DNA from: Spirosoma endophyticum
GTDB taxonomy: Bacteria > Bacteroidota > Bacteroidia > Cytophagales > Spirosomataceae
Assembly: GCF_900112365.1 (NCBI RefSeq)
Contig: NZ_FOLQ01000015.1
Coordinates: 62,001-126,000 of the forward strand
DNA length: 64,000 nucleotides
Direction: 5' to 3'
Under the pieces are notes generated by a model that saw only the letters and a list, made by a program, of their open reading frames with translations, was not told the DNA's origin and searched no databases. How positions within the stretch are numbered: the first letter of the stretch is position 1; each line of letters opens with the position of its first letter. The position numbers were made by a program, and so were the translations under genes. Below are positions 50,914 to 58,443 of this stretch, piece by piece.

Positions 50914-50939
50914 AAAGTCAACGTGAACTCGTTGACTTT
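50914..50939. terminator. bidirectional terminator at the end of the tra operon
   Basis: AAAGTCAACG (50914-50923) pairs with CGTTGACTTT (50930-50939), followed by further Ts. It ends the tra operon and overlaps the end of the convergent 196-aa gene, so it can serve both. Confidence 0.8.
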
Positions 50940-51505
50940 TTTTTGTTGTTTCCTTTTTTATACCTAGCCCGATTACTTTCTTGAAGTGAGGGATCTGGCT
51001 CAGTAATTAGATGATTGGCAGGATTATAAAGGGTGGATAGAGCCTTCCCGAACTCTTCAAGTCTGATGACTACAGCACTTATTTCATCGGGTGTCCATAG
51101 TGTGTAATCTAGTACTCTGAAAATAAACTGATTATAAGAGATGACTGCAGGGCCTTTCCAGGTATTAATAATTGCTGGCTGTTTGGGTGTCTTCGCAAAC
51201 AGGAGTTTGAGTTGTATTTGAGTGGCCAATAAATCATCAGCCAACCGGCGCCGTAGTTTATCATAATTGTTAACGATGAGCATGCGTTCCCCCAACTCTG
51301 GCGTCGCTTTCACAATGGCTGTCACTTCTTCCATGGTAAACCGGGTGTGTCCGTTTCGTTTATTCTGGTAAGCGGCCATTGATGGCCACTTATAACCCGC
51401 AAAATCATAGTAAGAGGAATTTACAAGCATCGTTCTTAGCTCCTCTTCAAGTTTTGAAAAAGCTTGAGCAACCTCTTGGTAAAAATTCGTTGACAATTGA
51501 TTCAT
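50918..51505 (-). CDS. hypothetical protein, about 195 aa
   Basis: The family is not recognised. The protein is largely helical (FYQEVAQAFSKLEEELRTML, LRRRLADDLLATQIQLKLLF) with a basic low-complexity tail (RARYKKGNNKKKSTSSR). I prefer the ATG at 51505 (MNQLSTNFYQEV); an upstream TTG at 51538 would add 11 residues. It is convergent with the tra operon. Its codon use resembles the plasmid backbone rather than the AT-rich cargo that follows. Confidence 0.6.
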   Translation of the reverse strand: MNQLSTNFYQEVAQAFSKLEEELRTMLVNSSYYDFAGYKWPSMAAYQNKRNGHTRFTMEEVTAIVKATPELGERMLIVNNYDKLRRRLADDLLATQIQLKLLFAKTPKQPAIINTWKGPAVISYNQFIFRVLDYTLWTPDEISAVVIRLEEFGKALSTLYNPANHLITEPDPSLQESNRARYKKGNNKKKSTSSR

Positions 51506-51653
51506 TGAAACCGTATGGATAAAAGAAAAATGACCCAAGCTGGCTGGGCTGGGTCAATTATGAAAGATCAGCTTGAAGCTCCTGCCAAACCCGTTAGCAT
51601 ATACCAACGTCTGGACTCCATAGGAGAGCCACACAAATAGACGTTAGTTTCGC

Positions 51654-51764
51654 CTAATGACGGACTTTTCGAGGTAAATCCGGCTTGATCGCGTTGAAAA
51701 TTAAGCTAATGAAGCCCGAAACGGCCAAAAATCCTCCCACTGCAAACAATCCAAAGATGAACAT
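51654..51764 (-). CDS. 36-aa single-pass membrane peptide
   Basis: A short frame (ATG 51762-51764, TAG 51654-51656) encodes MFIFGLFAVGGFLAVSGFIS followed by LIFNAIKPDLPRKVRH: one transmembrane helix with a basic end, typical of small membrane proteins. There is no similarity I recognise. It could be chance, but the clean hydrophobic pattern and charge distribution favour a real gene. Confidence 0.4.
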   Translation of the reverse strand: MFIFGLFAVGGFLAVSGFISLIFNAIKPDLPRKVRH

Positions 51765-52189
51765 AACTTACTAAGATAAACCTATAACTTAACTCATTCG
51801 AAAGGTACACAAGACAACTACAACTGTCAAGCAATATCGCTTATGAACTACATTTAAGCCCTCTATTAGCTCCCCCCTCCTATCCACCTTGTAAATCTTA
51901 CAATCCGAAATGATTTGAAAATGGTTTCAAATGAATCAAATTAGGTTATTTATTAAAATACAGAAATGTTATAACTTTACATATATGAATGTGACTAGAA
52001 AAATGATCAAGTATTAACTGACTATCTAAAAGTTATTCAATAAATTGCTATTTAACATAAGAATACCTAAATTAATTTTTTGGCTAATCAATAATTTGCA
52101 TTACGCAGTTGGTATCATAAACTTTAAACAGGCACTTTTAGAATTTTTCATAAGCAAATCAAGATTTTTAATATTTATAGTTTAATTCC
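51765..52189. other. AT-rich intergenic region without a recognised gene
   Basis: This 425-bp stretch marks the change from the tra region to the AT-rich cargo. It holds an 8-bp inverted repeat ATTTGAAA/TTTCAAAT (51913-51932). Near 51970 the sequence TATAACTTTA resembles the -7 consensus TAnnTTTG but lacks the final G. I see no gene or repeat of attachment-site type. Confidence 0.4.
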
Positions 52190-52741
52190 ATGACGACCTT
52201 GGTACATAACTTTAAGGATGAAGGCTTTACTTTGATTAAGGAACTGATTAATCCAGCGAAATTAAACACGTATCTACATAAAATTAAATCTTATGGTCAG
52301 GCGGATCCGTCGATACCAGGTGCCCTAGGTTTTTACAAAGAGCCTATCTTTGAAAAATTGCTACAATATCTTCTTCCTTTTGTCGAAGAAATTACGCAAT
52401 TAAAACTTTATAAAACATATAGTTATGCTCGAATATATCATTTAGGAGATGAGCTTAAATTTCATAAAGATAGAAAATCCTGCGAAATCACAGTGAGTCT
52501 GTCTCTTGGTTACGAAGGCAGTATATGGCCGCTATGGATAATTGATAAAAAAAATGTTCGACATCCTATTTATTTAGAGCCTGGAGATGCGGCAGTCTTT
52601 AATGGTATTGAACTTCTCCATGGAAGAGAAATAAATAATTTTGGTTCTTGCACGCAGGCTTTTTTACATTATGTTGACCAGAATGGCCAATATTCCATCT
52701 ATGAAGATGATCCTGACGATTCCAGTAATGAATTGATGTAA
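52190..52741 (+). CDS. 2OG-Fe(II) oxygenase-like protein
   Basis: The 183-aa protein shows the facial triad of 2-oxoglutarate/Fe(II) dioxygenases: His92 and Asp94 in LKFHKDRKSCEITVSLSLGY and His144 in GIELLHGREI. YARIYHLGDE before the HxD, and LEPGDAAVFNG before the distal His, are also typical of the double-stranded beta-helix fold. There is no signal peptide. It is the first gene of the AT-rich cargo and lies 44 bp upstream of a TonB-dependent receptor ORF. With the hydroxylase at 55370-56434 it makes a second possible peptide-modifying oxygenase. The substrate is unknown. Confidence 0.72.
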   Translation: MTTLVHNFKDEGFTLIKELINPAKLNTYLHKIKSYGQADPSIPGALGFYKEPIFEKLLQYLLPFVEEITQLKLYKTYSYARIYHLGDELKFHKDRKSCEITVSLSLGYEGSIWPLWIIDKKNVRHPIYLEPGDAAVFNGIELLHGREINNFGSCTQAFLHYVDQNGQYSIYEDDPDDSSNELM

Positions 52742-52842
52742 GAAAAAACTATTTTGTAGCACAAAATATCAATTAATATGTATATATGTGTCAATTGATA
52801 TTTATTAATACATTTAGCAAATGTTTCTATTCAGTAACAAGA

Positions 52843-55278
52843 ATGAGCCTACTGCATTGTTATAGTTTAATCTTAGGAATTTTTTTAAGTCATTCTCTTT
52901 TTGGACAACACAAAATTAAAGGATTAGTATACGACGAAAGCCATTCGCCGCTTCAATCTGCCCATGTACTACTATACAGTCAACCAGACTCCTTAACATC
53001 GGAGGGGAGTGTAACAAACTCAACAGGCATGTATGAATTTAATCGGCCTAAAGCTGGCCTTTATTATTTATTCATATCAATGGTGGGTTTCGAGTCGCAA
53101 AATATATTGTTTGAATTTTATGATACAACGAAAACAATTTCGCCAGTCTATTTAAAAAGAAGCAGTCTCATGTTAAAAGAGGTTCAGGTAGTAGCTAATA
53201 AGAACCTTATAAACGTTGAAAATGGTAAAGTAATTTATAATGTAGTACATAGTTCCTTGGCTAGTGGATTAAATTTATTGGAATTACTTGATAAAATTCC
53301 TGGTATACGAGTAGATAAAATCAGTCAGTCAATATCCCTGCTTGGGAAACAAGGACTCCTCATCTTAATAGATGGAAGGCAAACGTACTTAACCCAAGAT
53401 TTATTAGCAAACTGGTTACGCACTTTAAGAGCCGACGATATTGAAAAAATTGAAGTTAGTCAAAACCCATCATCGAAATATGATGCAGCTGGTAGTGGCG
53501 GCTTAATAAACATTATCACTAAACAAGCAAAGAATTATGGAACGCAGTATAACCTATTAATAGGTGGTGGGTATAGCTATTACGAAGACCGAGGATCGAC
53601 GCCTAAAGCCGATCTAAGTCTGACGGCGCAGCATAGATCAAAAAAGCTTAGCTGGTTAGTCAGCGGATCACTAAACCGCTATTCTTGGTCCCAAATAACT
53701 AAAACTAATAATTTTTTATTGGATTCAGCTAGTCAGAATCTTATAGAAAAACGATTAACGAATGAAATCGGTCGCGGCTTCGGAATGATAGCAAGTGGAC
53801 GAATGGGTGCTAATTATTCAATAAATGAATCAACTATAATCAGTACAGAACTTAAGTTAAGTTCTGACAATAACGAGTTCCGGCGTTATATGACGCAGAA
53901 TAATTATCAGGATAATGTTAATGAAACTATTCTAACACAACGTTTTACTGACAACAAGAACGTAAATATATCTGGAAGTTTAACACTCAAAAAAAAGTAT
54001 AATAAGGAAGGACAAGAGTGGTCAACCGATGTTGATATGGTTTCTGTACATGATAATTCTAATAGTTTGTATTCAAATCAAAAGTTCATTGATCAGTCAA
54101 ATACGAACTTAACGAATAATTTTACTGAAATGTCTACTTTAACAAATATAATTGCTGTTAAGAGTGATTATATCCAGCCAATAGGAAATAATATAAAAAT
54201 TGAATTAGGTGTTAAATCTTCTGTAGTTACAAACCATTCCGTTTATTCAACAGATTTCGTCCCTAATTCAATTAAACAGCTTTTTAAGTATCGGGAAACT
54301 ATAAGTGGAATTTATACGAACGTTGCAGGAAGTTTTGGAAAGCGCTTTCAAATACAAACTGGTATTCGTGTTGAGCATACTAATTCTGAGGGTATCGATG
54401 CTAAAGACAATATTTTAGTAAATTATAATTATTTTAACATTTTCCCTTCCGCTAATTTTACGGTAAAAACAGGAGAAAACCGTCAACTTACTCTCTCATA
54501 TGGTCGGCGGATTGAGCGTCCAAGTTATCTTGATTTAAGTCCTTTTTTACGATTTAGTAGTACCCAACAATTCTATGAAGGTAATCCTCGGCTATTACCT
54601 AGGTTAAATCATAGTTTTTCACTGAATCAAACTTTGACAAAGCAGATTACTGTGGGTTTACAATACGAACTTTTTAATCAAATAACATTAAATGTTCCCT
54701 CGACAGAGAATCATTTGATTCCTGGCTATATTTTAATTCGAAATAAACAGGTAAACGTGCCAAATGGACGTTTTCAATGGTTTGGTGGCAATCTTAATTA
54801 TCAGAAAGAAGTAAACAAAATTTGGTCTACAAGTATGAATTTGTCAGTTATGAATTCAATTAATAAGTTTTCATTAAACGGTACTCAAATACACAACAAC
54901 CTCCTTTTTATTAGTTTTTACGCCTCTAATTCGTTTTCATTGAGCCAAACGCTTTCTGGTGAGATTACAGGTTATTATTATTCACCACAAGTGTATGGAT
55001 ACGATATGATCCATTCCCAAGGCGCAATTAATTTTGGTCTCAGTAAAATTTTATTAGAGAAAAGAGCTCTGTTGAAAGTAGTGCTAGATGACCCTTTTAA
55101 TATATTGCGAAATGCAATAACTCAGACAACCGCGACCGTTCAAAGTATAAGCAATGCTCGATGGGATAATCGTCAACTTCGGGTAACATTTTCTTACAAA
55201 TTTGGAAATCTCAATGCAAAAGCAAATCTGCAATCAAAAGAAACAGTTGACATAAATCGTATACAAAAAAGTAAGTGA
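52843..55278 (+). CDS. TonB-dependent outer-membrane receptor (OMP_b-brl_3 type)
   Basis: The protein has about 811 aa. A signal peptide (MSLLHCYSLILGIFLSHSLF) supports the ATG at 52843; the ORF is open to 52786. A carboxypeptidase-regulatory-like domain follows (KIKGLVYDESHSPLQSAHVL), then the plug (LLELLDKIPGIRVDKISQSI, GQLLILIDGRQTY-like segment, SSKYDAAGSGGLINIITKQA) and a large barrel rich in aromatic residues that ends FSYKFGN plus a short tail. This is the architecture of Bacteroidota TonB-dependent transporters with an OMP_b-brl_3 barrel. No SusD partner is present. In the RiPP-like locus it may move the mature product or a metal complex, or confer immunity; this is inference. Confidence 0.85.
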   Translation: MSLLHCYSLILGIFLSHSLFGQHKIKGLVYDESHSPLQSAHVLLYSQPDSLTSEGSVTNSTGMYEFNRPKAGLYYLFISMVGFESQNILFEFYDTTKTISPVYLKRSSLMLKEVQVVANKNLINVENGKVIYNVVHSSLASGLNLLELLDKIPGIRVDKISQSISLLGKQGLLILIDGRQTYLTQDLLANWLRTLRADDIEKIEVSQNPSSKYDAAGSGGLINIITKQAKNYGTQYNLLIGGGYSYYEDRGSTPKADLSLTAQHRSKKLSWLVSGSLNRYSWSQITKTNNFLLDSASQNLIEKRLTNEIGRGFGMIASGRMGANYSINESTIISTELKLSSDNNEFRRYMTQNNYQDNVNETILTQRFTDNKNVNISGSLTLKKKYNKEGQEWSTDVDMVSVHDNSNSLYSNQKFIDQSNTNLTNNFTEMSTLTNIIAVKSDYIQPIGNNIKIELGVKSSVVTNHSVYSTDFVPNSIKQLFKYRETISGIYTNVAGSFGKRFQIQTGIRVEHTNSEGIDAKDNILVNYNYFNIFPSANFTVKTGENRQLTLSYGRRIERPSYLDLSPFLRFSSTQQFYEGNPRLLPRLNHSFSLNQTLTKQITVGLQYELFNQITLNVPSTENHLIPGYILIRNKQVNVPNGRFQWFGGNLNYQKEVNKIWSTSMNLSVMNSINKFSLNGTQIHNNLLFISFYASNSFSLSQTLSGEITGYYYSPQVYGYDMIHSQGAINFGLSKILLEKRALLKVVLDDPFNILRNAITQTTATVQSISNARWDNRQLRVTFSYKFGNLNAKANLQSKETVDINRIQKSK

Positions 55279-55369
55279 ATAGCTTAATAAAGTATGGGAG
55301 TTTGACTTACAATTATTTGAATATTTTTACCACAACGTATCAAAAAAATATATGTGTTTATAATATTAT

Positions 55370-56434
55370 TTACGGTTGGCTAAGACTTGGGATAGTAGTT
55401 TTCTCTTTATGCTGCTTGTTGGTAACAGAACGATCTTTGATCCAAACGTTACAGGTGTATTTTACCCCATCAATTACCGGTAATCCGGCATGCAGTGACT
55501 GGCGAATAATATTTGTATATTCATCCCGGTTTTTAAAATAAAGGGCAGTGCCTTTTACTGGTATAACGCGATAATTTAGTTCAGGGAAGAATGTCTCGCC
55601 TCCGACAAAATTGTCATTTAAATAAATGAGAAGCGTGTGAACTCGATGGTTCGTGGTTCCAGAGTCGAAATGAGCTTTAAATTCCTGACCTTCGTAATAG
55701 CGAACGCACTGTAAATTTTCTATATATTCAAGAGGAACATTTAGCAATGAGCTGACTTGTTCATAAATATAATAAAAGGTATGTTCTTGGCTTTTAGCAA
55801 GGAAAGCCGTAAAACTAGTTCGTGCAATACTTTCTTGGCTAAGGGTATACTCGTCAATATCTACTTTACTACGTTTAAAAGCTTCTTTCTGTTCTGTATA
55901 CGCTATCAGTGCATCACATTGCTCAAGCGTTAAAAAGTTTTCATACAATCGAATTCCATTTTGAGTGTAGCGTTTTATATCCATTGATTCTTCGTCATTT
56001 GGTATACTAATTTGCTGTATCGCGCCCGCTTTTGGTTGGACCGCAAGTACTATACCTTGATAGGACTTTATAAAAGCTTCTATTGGACTAACGGCATCAC
56101 CTGAAAATGGCGAAAAATAATGAATTTCAGCATTAATAATTTTATATACCAATACAAACTGAGTCTCATTTTTCTCATTTTGCGTAAGCATCATCACAGG
56201 TATGTCAATCTTATTTATTTTATCCCCCGCTATTTTGAGGGCTGAAGCTTGTAAACCCCAGCTTAAAAATAAATCAACAAAATCGTTAATTGTATAAAGT
56301 GGAAAAGCCGATTTTTGCGTCATTTCTTTTCTGATAAACGCGCGATTGACTTTCCCAAACAATATGTTGATTAGTTGCTGTACAGTCAATATATCTGGGC
56401 TATATAGCAAGTCGGTTTCTTCGGCCATTATCAA
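55370..56434 (-). CDS. C39-like domain fused to a prolyl-4-hydroxylase-like 2OG-Fe(II) oxygenase
   Basis: The 354-aa protein has two parts. Residues about 15-140 (LYTINDFVDLFLSWGLQASA, VFVLVYKI-like core, IHYFSPFSGDAVSPIEAFIK, YQGIVLAVQP) resemble the C39 peptidase fold of bacteriocin exporters, but the N-terminal catalytic Cys is not evident, so it may bind rather than cut a leader. Residues about 160-345 are a P4H-type dioxygenase: His255 and Asp257 in AHFDSG, distal His315 in SLHAGLPV, and LLIYLNDNFVGGETFFPELN with KGTALYFKN between. It is 37 bp downstream of the radical SAM gene and probably co-transcribed. It could hydroxylate the Pro-rich peptide encoded at 58018-58206. The oxygenase call is firm, the C39-like call moderate. 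Confidence 0.75.
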   Translation of the reverse strand: MIMAEETDLLYSPDILTVQQLINILFGKVNRAFIRKEMTQKSAFPLYTINDFVDLFLSWGLQASALKIAGDKINKIDIPVMMLTQNEKNETQFVLVYKIINAEIHYFSPFSGDAVSPIEAFIKSYQGIVLAVQPKAGAIQQISIPNDEESMDIKRYTQNGIRLYENFLTLEQCDALIAYTEQKEAFKRSKVDIDEYTLSQESIARTSFTAFLAKSQEHTFYYIYEQVSSLLNVPLEYIENLQCVRYYEGQEFKAHFDSGTTNHRVHTLLIYLNDNFVGGETFFPELNYRVIPVKGTALYFKNRDEYTNIIRQSLHAGLPVIDGVKYTCNVWIKDRSVTNKQHKEKTTIPSLSQP

Positions 56435-56471
56435 TAAATTTTATCTTATTTTCTTCAGAGAACTGTGAATG

Positions 56472-57821
56472 TCAATTCACATAAGCGGGTATTTTTTCCC
56501 GGGCTCCATTTGTGGCTACATACAACAGAAGTTTTTCTTTAACATTAAATTTATTTGTTGGACAGGCAGGTATCCCTTCAACCCAAGACTTGGGACACCC
56601 TCCCCCGCAAACAGGTAACATGACACAAGTATGGCAGTCATATGCTTCTTTTGCGACTTGATCGTAAAAGGATAAAAGGGGCCGCTCTCCGTCTATTGTG
56701 TTATCACTAAGATTTCCCTGAATATAGTTCGTACCTTTGTACCGGTCTACATAGGGTGTTTCGGTGCAATCGAACACATTTCCAAACGCATCGATCACTT
56801 CATTATTAGGCACAACAGATAAGCAAACAATTGGGGTAAGTTGAGGTAAGAGGGCAGGTAACGTGAAGCCGAGTTCAAGTAAATGTCGAAACCATTCAAT
56901 TTCTTTATTCGCAAAAGCTTGTTTTTCTAATGACTGTAGATGAGCATCATTTCCCCATGAATGGACAGGTGCCGCGTAGAAATGCGAAATTTTCGTTTGC
57001 AACCTGTACTCCGCTAATAAATTAATTAAGGGAATAACACTTTCTTCATTATGTTTGTCTACATTACATCGAATGGAAATTGGACATTGCTCCCGGTCAT
57101 AATCCGGATTATTTACAATAGATACGATATTCTTCAATATTTGGTTAAAGGTCGGTTTCCCTCGTTTTGTATAGCGCCGGTTATCATGGTATTCAGCAGT
57201 ACCGTCCAATGTCACTTCGATAGACGTTACGCCTAAGTTTTTTGCTAGATCAAAATATATTTTTTCGCTTAAGTTTAGCCCATTAGTAACCATATTAGAA
57301 GCATACTGACACTGGTATTCTTCGGCTAAAGCAATTAATTTGGGGGCTAAATATTGAATTTGTGGATAACCCGTTAAGGGTTCACTACCAAACCAACTGA
57401 TGCTTACCTGATTGAATTGCTTTTTCTCCAATTTACCCCTTAATCGAAGCAGAAGTTTGTCGGAATGTTCAGCATTTAGGTGACCTTTTTGATGGGTTTG
57501 TCCACAATAGCCACACCCTAATTGACAAACGGATGTCGGTTGGATGACATGATATAGATTTTTCACATTGGCGATAGCCTCGTGACTTCTCGCTAACATA
57601 GTTGCCAGCTCATCTTCTTGCTCAGGGACAATTATCTCAAGCTCTTTAAAAAAGTCAAATTCATCAGGTGTCAGACTTGACCAGTCCTCTCTTTGAATCT
57701 TTTCGCTTAACGCTTTTTTTAAAATAAAGGCTTTAGCCGTTCTCGTTGATAGAAGTACACTGGTACCTGATCTTTCTGTCTGATCGGTTTGTATAAGGTA
57801 TTTTGATAGTTTAAATCTCAT
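56472..57821 (-). CDS. radical SAM/SPASM peptide maturase
   Basis: The 449-aa enzyme has CQLGCGYCG (Cys99, Cys103, Cys106), the CxxxCxxC site for the radical SAM [4Fe-4S] cluster. The C-terminal SPASM region binds auxiliary clusters (CLSVVPNNEVIDAFGNVFDC, then CHTCVMLPVCGGGCPKSW and ACPTNKF). SWFGSEPLTG and EVTLDGTAEYHDNRRYTKRG are typical of peptide maturases. The N-terminal about 85 residues (LSKYLIQTDQTERSGTSVLL, LSTRTAKAFILKKAL, FFKELEIIVPEQEDE) look like a leader-binding region as in other RiPP maturases. A small precursor gene lies 196 bp upstream on the same strand, separated by a hairpin. All cluster ligands appear present. Confidence 0.88.
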   Translation of the reverse strand: MRFKLSKYLIQTDQTERSGTSVLLSTRTAKAFILKKALSEKIQREDWSSLTPDEFDFFKELEIIVPEQEDELATMLARSHEAIANVKNLYHVIQPTSVCQLGCGYCGQTHQKGHLNAEHSDKLLLRLRGKLEKKQFNQVSISWFGSEPLTGYPQIQYLAPKLIALAEEYQCQYASNMVTNGLNLSEKIYFDLAKNLGVTSIEVTLDGTAEYHDNRRYTKRGKPTFNQILKNIVSIVNNPDYDREQCPISIRCNVDKHNEESVIPLINLLAEYRLQTKISHFYAAPVHSWGNDAHLQSLEKQAFANKEIEWFRHLLELGFTLPALLPQLTPIVCLSVVPNNEVIDAFGNVFDCTETPYVDRYKGTNYIQGNLSDNTIDGERPLLSFYDQVAKEAYDCHTCVMLPVCGGGCPKSWVEGIPACPTNKFNVKEKLLLYVATNGAREKIPAYVN

Positions 57822-57960
57822 ATAATGTCTAAATGAGTAAATTATGGATAACCTAGTGCACGAATTCTAATTTTTAATCAAAAAAAACTGACAGAAAAAG
57901 TTAATAAATACTGTTGATAATAAGTTTTACAATAGGCACAAAATCAACTAAATTTCAGAC

Positions 57961-57997
57961 AAAGGCAGAACCTCTTATCAGAATTGGTTCTGCCTTT
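57961..57997 (-). terminator. 12-bp hairpin between precursor and maturase genes
   Basis: AAAGGCAGAACC (57961-57972) pairs perfectly with GGTTCTGCCTTT (57986-57997). It begins 21 bp after the precursor stop codon and before the maturase gene. In RiPP operons such partial terminators often keep precursor mRNA more abundant than enzyme mRNA. Confidence 0.65.
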
Positions 57998-58017
57998 ATC
58001 GAATCCTCCTTACGATG

Positions 58018-58206
58018 TTAGTAAGCCATCTCATCAGGTGGTTTACAGGGCGGTTGTGGTTTAGTCACAACAGGAGGGCAACTATCCCCCATTGAATAAA
58101 GACCCGCCTCATCTGCGAGTAATGCTTCAAAACCGCTTTCCATAGCATTCGCTCTTTCTTCTAAAGAGAGAGCAAGAAAATCTGAAAGACTGTAATCTCC
58201 TTCCAT
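58018..58206 (-). CDS. candidate RiPP precursor peptide, 62 aa
   Basis: The short frame has an acidic helical N-terminal part (YSLSDFLALSLEERANAMES, GFEALLADEAG) like a leader. The C-terminal 20 residues include CPPVVTKPQPPCKPP with Cys43 and Cys54 and seven prolines, then DEMAY. It lies directly upstream of a radical SAM/SPASM maturase and a prolyl-hydroxylase-like oxygenase, has its own promoter-like TAACTTTG (58231-58238) and is followed by a hairpin. No classical GG cleavage site is seen; EAG-LY (35/36) and SMG-DS (40/41) are possible. Identity as a precursor is inference from size, composition and context. Confidence 0.7.
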   Translation of the reverse strand: MEGDYSLSDFLALSLEERANAMESGFEALLADEAGLYSMGDSCPPVVTKPQPPCKPPDEMAY

Positions 58207-58220
58207 TGTCTAATAAATTA

Positions 58221-58238
58221 TGGTTTAAACCAAAGTTA
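58221..58238 (-). promoter_or_regulatory. promoter and palindrome upstream of the precursor gene
   Basis: Read on the minus strand, TAACTTTG (58238-58231) fits the Bacteroidota -7 consensus TAnnTTTG. It is followed by the 12-bp palindrome TGGTTTAAACCA (58221-58232), a possible operator that overlaps its last two bases. The start codon lies about 25 nt downstream. A clear -33 TTG is lacking. The rest of 58239-58443 is AT-rich without a gene. Confidence 0.5.
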
Positions 58239-58443
58239 TATAATTTTGTAATTATTTGGAAGAAGTTATAATAAATTTTAATGAGTCAACTAGATGGATT
58301 GGCTTTTCATTAGAAATGTATGTTATCTACGCACTAGTTAACTAATTCTACCCAATTGGATAGTACTAATAGATTTTTAATTTTAGGCGGTTATATTGTT
58401 TAAGTTTCGACTGATGGTTTTCTAGTCTGGCAACTAAAGTCAT

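Noticed and set aside
51539..52189. Attachment site or tRNA gene at the cargo border
   Set aside because: No tRNA cloverleaf, no integrase gene nearby and no direct repeat matching the other end of the cargo was seen.
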